DNA of 64,000 nucleotides, from positions 39,520 through 103,519 of the forward strand of contig NZ_JBEQWH010000007.1 of the NCBI RefSeq assembly GCF_047501175.1, read 5' to 3'. Both the position numbers and the translations under genes were made by a program. Every line of letters begins with the position of its first letter. Within the stretch, counting starts at the first letter, position 1. Under the pieces are notes generated by a model. That model was not told where the DNA came from and did not search any database. It saw only the letters and a program-made list of their open reading frames with translations. Positions 24,825 to 34,286 of the stretch are shown here, one piece after another. This DNA is from Methanoprimaticola sp047501175 (GTDB taxonomy: Archaea > Thermoplasmatota > Thermoplasmata > Methanomassiliicoccales > Methanomethylophilaceae).

Positions 24825-26057
24825 TCACTGCGAGAACCGTTTCTTCGAATGCTTCAATGCCTCGATGACGGGCAGGGGCTTCCCGAGGAGGAACGTCTCC
24901 AGCGCACCTCCGCCCGTGCTCACGTAGGAGAACCTGTCCGCGAGGTCGAACCTCTCGGCCGCTCCTCCGGTGTGTCCCCCTCCTATGACGGACTGGCCTC
25001 CGCTGTCCACCATGGCCGTCATCATGATGCGGGTCCCGACCTCGAAGCCCTCCTTCTCGATCATCCCCGACGGTCCGGACATGAAGCTGGTCTTCGACGA
25101 TACGATGACCTTGCGGAACTTCTCTGCGGACGCGTCCCCGATGTCCAGGGCAGGCTCCTCCGTCGGGAGGTCGCCGATATTGACAGACACGCGCCTGCCG
25201 TCCCTCTCCACGGCCACATCGACGGGCAACAGGACCTTCTGGCCGTATCTGGACAGGATGTCCTTGGCGGCCTGGAGGTTCTCCGGGGTGAGCTCGTCCT
25301 GAAGGACCTTCATGCTCGCCTCACCGATATCGACCCCGCGTGCCAGCAGATATGCGTTGCCGACGAGTCCCACCAGGATGACCGTGTCGGCCATGCCGCT
25401 TCCCAGGACCCTGTCGATCATCTCCGACACATCCCCGAACTTCGCCCCTCCGAGGATGAACACCGACGGCCTGCGGGGATTGCCGAAGATCGCATTCAGA
25501 GCGTAGATCTCCTTTGCCATCAGCCTTCCGGACGCGGACGGCACCAGGGGCTCGAACCCGACCAACGAGCATTGAGCGCGGTGGGCCGCGCCGAACGCGT
25601 CGCACACATAGTAGTCCGCGAGGGGTGCGAGCGTCCTGACGATCTCCCCCTCGGAGTGCATCATCATGTCGCCCTTGGCGGTCTCGCTGTCAATGCCCCT
25701 GACGTTGCCCAGGAGGAGGATGCTCCCGGGATCGAGCCCTTTGATGGCCCGGACGGCATCGTCGCCTATCACATCGTCGACGTACTCGACGGGTATGCCC
25801 AGGTGCTTGGACAGGAGTGCAGCATGCTGCTCCAGGGGGATGAAGTCCCATCCTCCCTTGCGGCTCTGATGAGCCAGCATGACGACCTTGGCCCTCTTCC
25901 CGACAAGCTCCCTCACCGTGGGGACGATCCTCCTTATCCTGGCATCGTTCACGATCCTGAGGGTGTTCTTGTCGAGGGGGCAGTTGATGTCGACCCTCAG
26001 GAGAACGGTCTTGTCCCTGTAGTCGAAATCGCCGAGCGTGTTGAACTCCTTCTCCAT
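24825..26057 (-). CDS. pgk: Phosphoglycerate kinase
   Basis: 410 residues. It interconverts 1,3-bisphosphoglycerate and 3-phosphoglycerate with ATP. The archaeal PGK pattern is clear: TVLLRVDINCPLD at the substrate site, MLAHQSRKGG, LLGNVRGID, ILGGAKFGDV, and the nucleotide loop GGGHTGGAAERF near the C-terminus. It follows gap with a nine-base gap, and the pair serves gluconeogenesis or glycolysis. Confidence 0.95.
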   Translation of the reverse strand: MEKEFNTLGDFDYRDKTVLLRVDINCPLDKNTLRIVNDARIRRIVPTVRELVGKRAKVVMLAHQSRKGGWDFIPLEQHAALLSKHLGIPVEYVDDVIGDDAVRAIKGLDPGSILLLGNVRGIDSETAKGDMMMHSEGEIVRTLAPLADYYVCDAFGAAHRAQCSLVGFEPLVPSASGRLMAKEIYALNAIFGNPRRPSVFILGGAKFGDVSEMIDRVLGSGMADTVILVGLVGNAYLLARGVDIGEASMKVLQDELTPENLQAAKDILSRYGQKVLLPVDVAVERDGRRVSVNIGDLPTEEPALDIGDASAEKFRKVIVSSKTSFMSGPSGMIEKEGFEVGTRIMMTAMVDSGGQSVIGGGHTGGAAERFDLADRFSYVSTGGGALETFLLGKPLPVIEALKHSKKRFSQ

Positions 26058-26066
26058 GGTCCCGCC

Positions 26067-27086
26067 TCACTCCCTGCCGATACCGAGGGACGCGTCGGTC
26101 TTGGCGACGGACTCCGAGGCATCCTGCGTGACCTTGCACATGGACCTTATGCAGTCCACGTTCTCGGGGATGACATCGGACTCCTGGTGGACCGCCTGAT
26201 AGTAATACAAGGTGTTCCCGACGACCTTGACGCCATCCTCCCAGACGACGATCTCGTACATGTCGGAGCGGTCCCTTCCGAGGTCGCGGGCCAGCTCCAT
26301 GATCTGCGGCGTGGACTTGATGCCGTCGGACGCCTTCACGAGCCTGACCCTGGGGGCGCTCCTCAGTATGTCGATGACCTCCTCGGTGGTGCTCTGCTGG
26401 CTCAGCTGAGCGACGACGGTCTGCACGTGCATCAGGGTCGTGGACGCCTTGACGGCCATCGTGTTGATGTTCAGCCAGGGCATGACGCTCTGCACGTCCG
26501 GTCCGTGATGGGTCGGGAGCTTGACGGAGGGTTCGAGGCCGTTGACGGGGCCTCCCTTGCTGTCCCCGGGATCGACGGCACGGCGGACGATCGTGACATA
26601 CGCGTTCTCCACCTTCAGCGCCTTGTCGATGGGATACAGGGTCCTCAGGAGGGCGGTGGTGTTGCAGGACACGACCCTCGAGAGCTGCGCTCCCCAGGAC
26701 TCCGCATAGTTGGCGGTGGAGTTGAAGGAGATGCCGGTGAGGCTGTGGTCCTCCCCGCCCTGGAATATCGCCTTGACGCCTGCGGCCTTGTACATGTCCC
26801 GGTAGTACTCGCCCAGGGACCCGGGCGTACAGTCCACGACGATGTCGACCTTGCCGAGCATGTCCTTGACGGTCCCGTCTATGTGGATCCCGGCCTTGGC
26901 GAACGCCTCGACGCTCTCCTCGGGGACGTACAGACCGTAACCTTTCGCAAGCGCGTCCTTGGCCTCGTAGTTGGGCCTGGTCTTGGTGACCCCCACGAGC
27001 TCCATATCGTCCTGTTTGGCGATGGCGGTCGCGACTCTCTTTCCGATCGTGCCGTAGCCGTTGACTCCTACCCTGACCTTCGACAT
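26067..27086 (-). CDS. gap: Type II glyceraldehyde-3-phosphate dehydrogenase
   Basis: 339 residues, the archaeal class of GAPDH. The Rossmann motif VGVNGYGTIGKRVA is at the N-terminus and the catalytic Cys is in VVSCNTTALLRTL (about residue 139), with the following THHGPDVQSVMPWLN region typical of type II enzymes. It works with the pgk gene behind it. The start at 27086 gives the normal N-terminus; a TATA element (CTAATAAATG) lies about 30 bases upstream. Confidence 0.95.
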   Translation of the reverse strand: MSKVRVGVNGYGTIGKRVATAIAKQDDMELVGVTKTRPNYEAKDALAKGYGLYVPEESVEAFAKAGIHIDGTVKDMLGKVDIVVDCTPGSLGEYYRDMYKAAGVKAIFQGGEDHSLTGISFNSTANYAESWGAQLSRVVSCNTTALLRTLYPIDKALKVENAYVTIVRRAVDPGDSKGGPVNGLEPSVKLPTHHGPDVQSVMPWLNINTMAVKASTTLMHVQTVVAQLSQQSTTEEVIDILRSAPRVRLVKASDGIKSTPQIMELARDLGRDRSDMYEIVVWEDGVKVVGNTLYYYQAVHQESDVIPENVDCIRSMCKVTQDASESVAKTDASLGIGRE

Positions 27087-27289
27087 GAAAATTACCTGGA
27101 ACCTCGATGGACATAGCATTTATTAGGGTTATGCGAGGGAGACGGGGATCGGAGGCGAGCGTCCCCGCGTCCGTGGGCCTGCGGGATGCCGCGGACACCG
27201 ATGACGGAAGTGGATGGATGCCATGGGAACGGCGGCATGACACCAAGATTATAACGCGAATCCCCGATGCCAGGACCGGAGAAAGGTCT

Positions 27290-28948
27290 ATGAGAGGCAC
27301 GGAAGCACTCCTTACGATGCTCGAGGACAGAGGAGTCGACACCATCTTCGGATACCCCGGCGGGAGCGTAATATCGATCTACAACGAGCTTCTGGATTCC
27401 GACATAAGGCACGTCCTCGTCAGACACGAGCAGTGCGCCGCTCACATGGCGGACGGATACGCTAGGGCGAAGAACATGCCCGGCGTGTGTCTGGCGACCA
27501 GCGGACCCGGTACCACCAACCTCGTGACCGGGATCGCGACAGCGTTCGCGGATTCCGTCCCGATGATCGCCCTGACGGGCCAGGTCGCGGCAGGGTCCCT
27601 CGGACTGGGTGCGTTCCAGGAAGTGGATGCCTACAGCCTCCTGATGCCGATCACGAAGCACAGCTACAGGGTCCTGGACATCGACAGGCTCCCGCATGCC
27701 ATCAGCGAGGCGTGGGACATATGCCAGATGGGTCGCAAGGGGCCGGTCCACATCGACCTCCCGGTCGACCAGATGGGCATGGACCTGGACCCGGCGCTCC
27801 TTGACGAGCCCTACGGGGTGAAGCCCCTGAGCGAGGACCTCAGCGGCCTCCACGAGGCGGTCGAATGGATAAGGGGCTGCAAGAGACCGTTGATCCTGGT
27901 CGGAGGAGGTGCAATGGACGCCTCGAAGGAGGTCATGGAGCTGGCGATGCTCACCGGCGCCCCCGTGGTCAACACCCTCATGGGGATGGGCATAGTCCCG
28001 GCATCCTACGAGATGAACATGGGCCCGCTGGGACTCCACGGAAGGCTCACGGCGATAGAGCTGTCCAGCGAGGCCGACCTGATAATATCCATAGGCAGCA
28101 GGTTCTCCGACAGGACGTACAGCCACCATGACCGCATGAAGGAGGGGAGGGTCATCCACATAGACGTGGACCCCACCGAGTTCGGGAAGCACAAGCACCA
28201 GTGCGTCAACCTCCAGGCGGACGCCGTGAAGGCGATCAGGGCGCTCATATGCGCCCTGGGATCGAAGCCCCTGGGATGGGCGCAATGGAGCCAGCATGCG
28301 AGGAAGCTCAAGTCTGACAGCTACATAGTCCCTGACAACGGTGCCGTCCCGATCAAGCCCCAGAGGGTCATGCAGGAGATCAACTCCCTGCTAAACGACG
28401 ACATCATAGTCACCACGGACGTGGGACAGAACCAGATGTGGGCGATGCACTACCTCAACATCGAGAGGCCCAGGCACTTCCTCTCGTCCGGGACGTTCGG
28501 CACGATGGGATACGGACTGCCGGCGGCCATCGGAGCGAAGGCGGCCATGCCCGACAAGAAGGTCATGACCATAACCGGGGACGGAGGGCTGCAGATGGTC
28601 ATCCAGGAGCTCTCCACATCCGTCGCGGAGGACCTCCCCGTCACCGTCGTGCTCCTCAACAACGGACATCTCGGGATGATCAGGCAGATGCAGAGGCACT
28701 ACTGGAACGAGAGGTTCAGTGCGGAGCTCCTCGGAGCGAACCCCGACTTCGTGGAGGTCGCCAAGGGATTCAGGTGCAGAGGCATCCACGTCGAGAGGCC
28801 CGACGAGATCCGCGAGGCGATACGGGAAGCCCTCGATTCCCCCGTCACCACCGTCGTGGAGATCATGGTCGACCCGGACGAGGACATCCTCCCGATGCTT
28901 CCGATGAACCCCAAGATCCCCATAATCAAGGGCGACTGCCACTTCTGA
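27290..28948 (+). CDS. ilvB: Acetolactate synthase large subunit (copy 1)
   Basis: 552 residues. TPP-dependent enzyme joining two pyruvates, or pyruvate and 2-oxobutyrate, at the start of valine/isoleucine synthesis. The catalytic Glu47 is in VRHEQCAAHMADGYAR, the FAD region and GSRFSDRTY follow, and the TPP-binding motif is TGDGGLQM...LLNNGHLGM. The ATG at 27290 matches the start of copy 2. No ilvN (ACT) regulatory gene is next to it. Copy 2 lies 1.6 kb downstream in the same direction; ilvC is 20 kb away. Confidence 0.93.
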   Translation: MRGTEALLTMLEDRGVDTIFGYPGGSVISIYNELLDSDIRHVLVRHEQCAAHMADGYARAKNMPGVCLATSGPGTTNLVTGIATAFADSVPMIALTGQVAAGSLGLGAFQEVDAYSLLMPITKHSYRVLDIDRLPHAISEAWDICQMGRKGPVHIDLPVDQMGMDLDPALLDEPYGVKPLSEDLSGLHEAVEWIRGCKRPLILVGGGAMDASKEVMELAMLTGAPVVNTLMGMGIVPASYEMNMGPLGLHGRLTAIELSSEADLIISIGSRFSDRTYSHHDRMKEGRVIHIDVDPTEFGKHKHQCVNLQADAVKAIRALICALGSKPLGWAQWSQHARKLKSDSYIVPDNGAVPIKPQRVMQEINSLLNDDIIVTTDVGQNQMWAMHYLNIERPRHFLSSGTFGTMGYGLPAAIGAKAAMPDKKVMTITGDGGLQMVIQELSTSVAEDLPVTVVLLNNGHLGMIRQMQRHYWNERFSAELLGANPDFVEVAKGFRCRGIHVERPDEIREAIREALDSPVTTVVEIMVDPDEDILPMLPMNPKIPIIKGDCHF

Positions 28949-28952
28949 TGCA

Positions 28953-28973
28953 GGAGGGGGCTCAATCCCCTCC
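28953..28973 (+). terminator. Terminator of ilvB copy 1
   Basis: GGAGGGG (28953-28959) pairs with CCCCTCC (28967-28973), five bases past the stop, followed by CTCGACCGATTTTC. Confidence 0.6.
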
Positions 28974-28991
28974 CTCGACCGATTTTCATTG

Positions 28992-29066
28992 TTGCAGAGA
29001 TTTCTCTGCAATATAGATGCTTTTTTGCAGAGATTTCTCTGCAATATAGATGCTTTTTTGCAGAGA
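28992..29066 (+). repeat. Tandem 33-bp repeats, each with a 20-bp palindrome
   Basis: Two full 33-base units (28992-29024 and 29025-29057) and the first nine bases of a third. Each unit starts with the perfect palindrome TTGCAGAGATTTCTCTGCAA and ends ATATAGATGCTTT(T). The third, partial unit runs into the TATA element (TTTAAATAA, about 29069-29077) of the ATPase gene. The placement just upstream of the promoter suggests an operator array. Confidence 0.7.
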
Positions 29067-29097
29067 AATTTAAATAATCAATAACATATATACAATC

Positions 29098-30528
29098 ATG
29101 AAGAGGAAAGTGGAACAGATTCTCGAAAAATGGAAAGAACGCGAGCATCTACCTCTTGTTATCCGCGGACCTCGCCAAGTTGGTAAAACATATTCCATCA
29201 GGCAGTTCGCCCGTAATCATTACAACACTGTTCTCGAATTCAACTTTGAAGATATGCCTGAACAAAAAAAGATATTCTCGGGCAATCTTGACGCAAAAAG
29301 TATCTACGAAAGGCTCAGTGTAACTTATCCCACCATCCGCTTTGACAAAGATTGCCTGATTTTCATGGACGAGATCCAAGCATGCCCTGGTGCCGAATCC
29401 GCCCTAAAACCCCTTGCCCAGGATGGACGTTGCGATATCATCTGCTCTGGCTCCATGCTAGGCCACACCTTGGGAAGCAATAGTGCCGAAAGAAAAAACG
29501 AAAGGACGAAGATTAGACTGTTTCCGCTCGGATACATCGAAGAGTATCGGATGTCCCCTATGGATTTTGAAGAATTTCTCTGGGCACTGGGATACTCCCC
29601 TGAACAAACGAGGACCATAGGAAATCACATCAGGCAGATGATCCCCGTGGATGATTTCATACTGAGCAGAATGACCAACCTGTTCAAGAGATACGTGACC
29701 GTTGGAGGGATGCCCGCCGCCGTAGAAGCATACTCCAAGAACAACCTGTACGGCGACGCATACAACGTTCTGACAGGACTGTACTCGAAGATCGTAGAGG
29801 ATTCCCTCAGATACGCATCCAGCAATGGCGAGAAGGCAAAGATCCTGGCCTGTCTCAAATCGATCCCAGGGCAGATCTCCGCAGAGAACAACAATTCGTT
29901 CGTGTATGCGAAAATCGAGGGGATAGTCGGAAATGGCCAACGCGAATACGGCCCCGCACTAACATGGCTCGAGAACGCTGGGATAATCGACTTCTGCAAC
30001 AACGTCCAAGGTGTCTACGAACCATTCGTGCTTAAGACGGACGGGAACACGTTCAAGATCTACATGAAGGACACGGGAGTGATGGTCATGCTCCTTGGCC
30101 TCCAGGGATCGCTCGGTGTGATGGGTGCAGCAAAATGTGACAACGGAGCTGTCATGGAGAATGCCGTGTTCGAATGCCTTGTCCGTAAAGGATACACAGT
30201 CTACTATCACAGCAACACACAAGCCCGCAAAGAGATCGATTTCGTGCTGAACATTAACGGAAAACTATCGGTCATCGAGGTGAAATCCGGAAGGAAGAAG
30301 CGTGCAACCTCTCTGAAAAAACTCATGGAGGCGGACAGGAACCTCACAGGAATCAAGGTCTCCAACTCGAACCTGTTCATCGACGAGGACGGGATACGCC
30401 ATTACCCCCTGTTCGGACCCTGCTTCTTCGAGGATGCGAGACTCCCTGAAATACCCCCTCCGGATTACATCGAGGAACTCAAATCGAGACTGGATGCCGA
30501 TCCCGCCAGGGACCTTCCGGATGCCTGA
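29098..30528 (+). CDS. DUF4143-type AAA ATPase
   Basis: 476 residues. The N-terminal AAA domain has Walker A IRGPRQVGKTYSIRQFA (about 22-38) and Walker B CLIFMDEIQACPGA (about 86-99), then sensor ICSGSMLGHTL; the C-terminal part (about 300-440) is the DUF4143 domain with a nuclease-like strand (EIDFVLNINGKLSVIEVKSG). Such ATPases are common in archaeal and bacterial accessory DNA; their job is not established. It has lower GC and more AAA/AAT codons than its neighbours, is flanked by the two ilvB copies, and its ATG is 25 bases after a TATA element. It looks acquired. Confidence 0.85.
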   Translation: MKRKVEQILEKWKEREHLPLVIRGPRQVGKTYSIRQFARNHYNTVLEFNFEDMPEQKKIFSGNLDAKSIYERLSVTYPTIRFDKDCLIFMDEIQACPGAESALKPLAQDGRCDIICSGSMLGHTLGSNSAERKNERTKIRLFPLGYIEEYRMSPMDFEEFLWALGYSPEQTRTIGNHIRQMIPVDDFILSRMTNLFKRYVTVGGMPAAVEAYSKNNLYGDAYNVLTGLYSKIVEDSLRYASSNGEKAKILACLKSIPGQISAENNNSFVYAKIEGIVGNGQREYGPALTWLENAGIIDFCNNVQGVYEPFVLKTDGNTFKIYMKDTGVMVMLLGLQGSLGVMGAAKCDNGAVMENAVFECLVRKGYTVYYHSNTQARKEIDFVLNINGKLSVIEVKSGRKKRATSLKKLMEADRNLTGIKVSNSNLFIDEDGIRHYPLFGPCFFEDARLPEIPPPDYIEELKSRLDADPARDLPDA

Positions 30529-30590
30529 CGGCCGACCGTCCACCATACCTTCGCGCTAACATTTTAAGTAAAGCATGAATCCAACCTCCG

Positions 30591-32264
30591 ATGACAATGA
30601 AGGGGACCAAGGCTCTAGTCACAATGCTCGAGAGGAAGGGTGTCGAAACCATATTCGGATACCCCGGCGGAAGTGTGATTCCGATATACGACGAGCTGTA
30701 CGACTCGAACCTCAGACATGTCCTTGTCAGGCACGAGCAGTGCGCCGCTCACATGGCGGACGGGTATGCGAGGGCGAGCGGGAGGCCAGGGGTGTGCATC
30801 GCGACCAGCGGACCCGGTGCGACCAACCTCGTGACAGGGGTCGCGACCGCGTATGCGGACTCGATTCCGATGATAGCACTGACCGGACAGGTGGGCGTCG
30901 GATCCCTTGGCCTGGGAGCGTTCCAGGAAGTCGACGCGTACAGTCTCCTCATGCCCATCACGAAGCACAACTTCAGGGTCCTCGACGTCAACCGCCTCCC
31001 CCACGCGATCAAGGAGGCCTGGATGATATGCCAGGACGGAAGGCCCGGACCGGTGCACATAGACCTCCCCGTCGACCAGATGAACTCGTCCGTGGACGAG
31101 TCCCTGCTGGACGAGGAGTACTTCATCAAGCCCCGTGCCGAGGACCTCAGGGACCTCGACGAGGCCATACAATGGATCAGGGATGCCAAGCGCCCGGTCA
31201 TCCTCTGCGGAGGCGGGGCGGTAAACGCCGTCGACGAGGTCATGGCCCTCTCCATGCGCCTCGGGGCCCCCGTGGACGTGACGCTCATGGGGATGGGCAT
31301 AGTTCCCTCGTCGTACGAGCTGAACATGGGTCCCCTCGGCATGCACGGAAGGATGTCCGCGCTGACCATGATGAACGACGCGGACCTCGTGATATCCGTC
31401 GGCAGCAGGTTCTCGGACAGGACGTACGGGAAGAGGTGCAGGATGCAGGACCCCCACGGACGCGTCGTCCACATCGACACGGACGCGACCGAGTTCGGGA
31501 AGCACGGGCATCAGAGCGCCGACATACTGTGCGACTGCGGGAAGGCGCTGAGGATCATCCTGGACCGCCTCGGCACGACCTCCACCGTGACCGACTGGAG
31601 CGAGAGGGCGAAAGCGGCCAAGAGGAGATGCTGCTGCGACATGACGCTGGACAACGTCCCAATAGCCCCGCAGACGGTCATGCACGAGCTGAACAAGTTC
31701 ATCGACAAGGACACGATAATAACCACCGACGTCGGACAGAACCAGATGTGGGCGATGCACTATCTGAACATCGAAAGGCCCCGCCAGCTCCTGTCGTCCG
31801 GGACGTTCGGCACGATGGGATACGGACTGCCGGCGGCCATAGGCGCCAAAGCGGCCAGGCCCGACAAGAACGTGATAGCGATCACCGGGGACGGAGGGTT
31901 CCAGATGGTAATGCAGGAGATGACCACATCGCTGGCGGAGGATCTGCCGATCACGGTCGTACTCCTCAACAACGGGACGCTCGGCATGGTCAGGCAGTGG
32001 CAGAAGCTGTTCTGGAACGAGAGGTACTCCGCCACCACCCTGAAATGCGACCCGGACTTCGTCAAGATGGCGGAGGCCTTCGGGGCGGAGGGCATACGTG
32101 TGGAGAAGCCGGGGGAGATCGCTGATGCGCTGAAGCAGGCCAAGGACTGCGGCAGGAGCTGCATCGTGGAGATAATGTGCGATCCCGACGAGCATGCGCT
32201 CCCGATGGTCCCTGCGGACCCCAAGGCCGACATGGTCATGGGACGCTGCGGATTCGGTGCGTGA
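30591..32264 (+). CDS. ilvB: Acetolactate synthase large subunit (copy 2)
   Basis: 557 residues, collinear with copy 1 over the whole length. The catalytic Glu is in VRHEQCAAHMADGYAR; the TPP motif is TGDGGFQM...LLNNGTLGM. The central and last parts differ enough to suggest two substrates or two conditions. Long identical DNA blocks (for example 47 bases at 28484-28530 and 31794-31840) point to gene conversion. It has its own TATA element (TTTTAAGTA, about 30562-30570), 25 bases before the start, so it is transcribed independently. ATGs at 30591 and 30597 are both possible. Confidence 0.93.
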   Translation: MTMKGTKALVTMLERKGVETIFGYPGGSVIPIYDELYDSNLRHVLVRHEQCAAHMADGYARASGRPGVCIATSGPGATNLVTGVATAYADSIPMIALTGQVGVGSLGLGAFQEVDAYSLLMPITKHNFRVLDVNRLPHAIKEAWMICQDGRPGPVHIDLPVDQMNSSVDESLLDEEYFIKPRAEDLRDLDEAIQWIRDAKRPVILCGGGAVNAVDEVMALSMRLGAPVDVTLMGMGIVPSSYELNMGPLGMHGRMSALTMMNDADLVISVGSRFSDRTYGKRCRMQDPHGRVVHIDTDATEFGKHGHQSADILCDCGKALRIILDRLGTTSTVTDWSERAKAAKRRCCCDMTLDNVPIAPQTVMHELNKFIDKDTIITTDVGQNQMWAMHYLNIERPRQLLSSGTFGTMGYGLPAAIGAKAARPDKNVIAITGDGGFQMVMQEMTTSLAEDLPITVVLLNNGTLGMVRQWQKLFWNERYSATTLKCDPDFVKMAEAFGAEGIRVEKPGEIADALKQAKDCGRSCIVEIMCDPDEHALPMVPADPKADMVMGRCGFGA

Positions 32265-32318
32265 ACCGCGTCCGTGGACATCAGAACGCATTAATCGTTG
32301 GTCGTCGGTCGGGTCATC

Positions 32319-33638
32319 ATGGATCTGGAGCAGTCGGTTCTGAAGAGGATAGTCCCCACGCCGGAGCAGGTCAGCTCCATCCAGGGGAAGGCGGACCGCC
32401 TCAAGGGGATGGTCGAGGAGTACGTCAGAGCCCGCGGCATAGACGTCGAGGCCAGGTTCGCAGGCTCGTTCTCCAAAAACACCTACCTCTCCGACCCGGA
32501 CCTGGACATGTTCCTCATGTTCCCTCCCGAGATAGATCCGGAGGACCTCAAGAGGATCGGCCTGCAGGCCGGCGAGGACATCCTCCACGGGGAGAGGATG
32601 TTCTCAGACCACCCGTACACCCGCGGGAAGTTCGAGGGGGTCGACGTGGACATGGTCCCGTGCTACCGTCTGGACAGCACCGAGCACCTAAAATCCGCGG
32701 TGGACCGCACCCCGTTCCACACCGCGTTCATAAGGTCGCATCTGACCGACGAGGGATGCGACCAGGTGCGCCTCCTGAAGAAGTTCATGAAAGGGATTGG
32801 CGCATACGGCGCGGAACAGGACTCCAGAGGGTTCTCTGGATACCTGTGCGAGCTCCTCGTCGTGAGGTACGGCTCGTTCAGGAAGGTCCTCGAGGCGGCC
32901 GCGAAATGGAAGGAAGGCACAGTCGTGGAGATCGAGGGCAGGGGTCCGTCCATGACCGGAGCCCTCGTCGTGTACGACCCCGTGGACAGCAGGAGGAACG
33001 TGGCGTCCGCCGTCCATGTGGACACGCTATCGCTGTTCATAGCCGCATCCAGGAGCTATCTGGAGGAACCGCGCGAGGAGTTCTTCTTCCCCCGGCCCAG
33101 GACCCCCCTGTCCGCGGAGAAGCTCTCGAAGATGACGGAGTCCCACGGATCCAGGCTGGTGACCCTGGTGTTCGAGAGACCGGAGGGGATCGAAGACAAC
33201 CTCCAGTCCCAGCTGTGGAAGACCCAGTACGCCGTCCGGAAGAAGCTGGACGAGTTCTCGTTCAACGTCCTGCGCGCGGTGCACGGCATGAGCGATACCG
33301 AGATGGCCGTGATGTTCGAGCTGGAGGACGACAGGCTGTCCAAGACCCGCAGGCACAGGGGTCCTCCCGTGTGGGTGAAGGCCGAACCGTTCCTAGACAA
33401 ATGGAAGGGCAGCCCTTACGGGGAGCCTTTCATAGAAGATGGGGCATGGGTCGTGATAGCGGAGAGGCCCTACGAGAGCGCCATGGATATGCTGGGAAGA
33501 GAGGTCGCGATCTCCGGGATCGGGAAGGACCTCGACACCGGCACCATGAGGATACTTGACCACGACATGACGCTGGCATCCGCGGACCCCGCACTGATCG
33601 GCGAGCTCCTGGACCCCAGACTCCCGTGGGAACGCTGA
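32319..33638 (+). CDS. cca: CCA-adding tRNA nucleotidyltransferase (archaeal class I)
   Basis: 439 residues. It adds or repairs the 3' CCA of tRNAs. The nucleotidyltransferase signature is FAGSFSKNTYL...DPDLDMFLMF (GS at 49-50, Asp61 and Asp63) with the third Asp in VDVDMVPCY. The usual Arg-Gly of this motif is Lys-Asn. Domain order and length fit the archaeal enzyme. The ATG at 32319 follows a TATA-like CATTAATCG by 25 bases. Of the nearby tRNAs, tRNA-Pro has no encoded CCA and depends on this enzyme. Confidence 0.93.
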   Translation: MDLEQSVLKRIVPTPEQVSSIQGKADRLKGMVEEYVRARGIDVEARFAGSFSKNTYLSDPDLDMFLMFPPEIDPEDLKRIGLQAGEDILHGERMFSDHPYTRGKFEGVDVDMVPCYRLDSTEHLKSAVDRTPFHTAFIRSHLTDEGCDQVRLLKKFMKGIGAYGAEQDSRGFSGYLCELLVVRYGSFRKVLEAAAKWKEGTVVEIEGRGPSMTGALVVYDPVDSRRNVASAVHVDTLSLFIAASRSYLEEPREEFFFPRPRTPLSAEKLSKMTESHGSRLVTLVFERPEGIEDNLQSQLWKTQYAVRKKLDEFSFNVLRAVHGMSDTEMAVMFELEDDRLSKTRRHRGPPVWVKAEPFLDKWKGSPYGEPFIEDGAWVVIAERPYESAMDMLGREVAISGIGKDLDTGTMRILDHDMTLASADPALIGELLDPRLPWER

Positions 33639-33682
33639 CCGAACAAAGGCTTTATCTACCGAAATGCAATCGGCGGAAGCGC

Positions 33683-33755
33683 GGGTCTGTGGGCTAGCTT
33701 GGTATACTTGTGGCTTTGGGAGCCATTGACTCCGGTTCAAATCCGGGCAGACCCA
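33683..33755 (+). tRNA. tRNA-Pro (TGG)
   Basis: The acceptor stem GGGTCTG (33683-33689) pairs with CAGACCC (33748-33754), discriminator A at 33755. The anticodon loop TTTGGGA lies between GTGGC and GCCAT, giving anticodon TGG. The T arm CCGGTTCAAATCCGG is perfect. No intron. The CCA is not encoded (CCT follows). Confidence 0.93.
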
Positions 33756-33770
33756 CCTTTCCACGACTAC

Positions 33771-34019
33771 TTATCCGACGGGATGACCGACCGCTGACGG
33801 ATCGGTCCCGTACGCCTCGTCCCGATCGCTAATGATCCTGCCTCGCTCGTCGTCCCTTCCCTCCATGTCCTTCGGGATGGTGATGGTGACGTCCACCAGG
33901 TCGCCCTCGGCCACTCCGAGCATCTCCATGTAGCTCTTGAGGACCGTTATGTAGCGGGCGTTCCCGCGCTTCGTGATCTCTGCAGGGAACGTTATCGATG
34001 TCCTTCTTCTCTCGGCCAT
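33771..34019 (-). CDS. Small AbrB-like DNA-binding protein
   Basis: 82 residues. The central part, TSITFPAEITKRGNARYITV then LGVAEGDLVDVTITIP, follows the AbrB/SpoVT pattern (a beta strand, RGNxR, then LGxxxGDxVxVxI). The C-terminal third is charged and probably disordered. It is probably a transcription factor or antitoxin-like protein; no toxin gene is adjacent. A TATA element (TATTATATACG region, about 34053-34062) lies upstream. It ends 15 bases from the tRNA-Pro gene, convergent with it. Confidence 0.6.
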   Translation of the reverse strand: MAERRRTSITFPAEITKRGNARYITVLKSYMEMLGVAEGDLVDVTITIPKDMEGRDDERGRIISDRDEAYGTDPSAVGHPVG

Positions 34020-34286
34020 GTTATCTGTGAAGAATCTCCCGCACATCCATCCGTATAACCCGTATATAATATGTATCCTGTGTATCAATACTAACAGAAT
34101 AATCCGCTGAAAATCACATAATGATGACACCTGGTCTCATATTCGCCAGAGTCGTCAATCTCGATTCCTTGCTAATGGCAATCAGGCATTTGTCCACCGC
34201 CATTCCAGTGCGAAAGGCCGTCCACGGACGGATGCAAGGGAAGATTTATGCAATTGGTTTTTAAATGCACATCCCAATCCGATCGC

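Noticed and set aside
24849..27116. A 755-codon open frame on the plus strand
   Set aside because: It is the mirror of pgk and gap. In this GC-rich DNA long antisense frames are common, and the composition (His, Asp, Leu, Val rich) is that of a shadow.
27107..27289. N-terminal extension of ilvB copy 1
   Set aside because: The added 61 residues have no counterpart in copy 2 or in the family, and the TATA element at about 27248 lies inside this stretch.
28981..29066. CRISPR array
   Set aside because: Only two units and a fragment, with no unique spacers; each unit contains its own full palindrome and there are no cas genes. It is better explained as an operator array.
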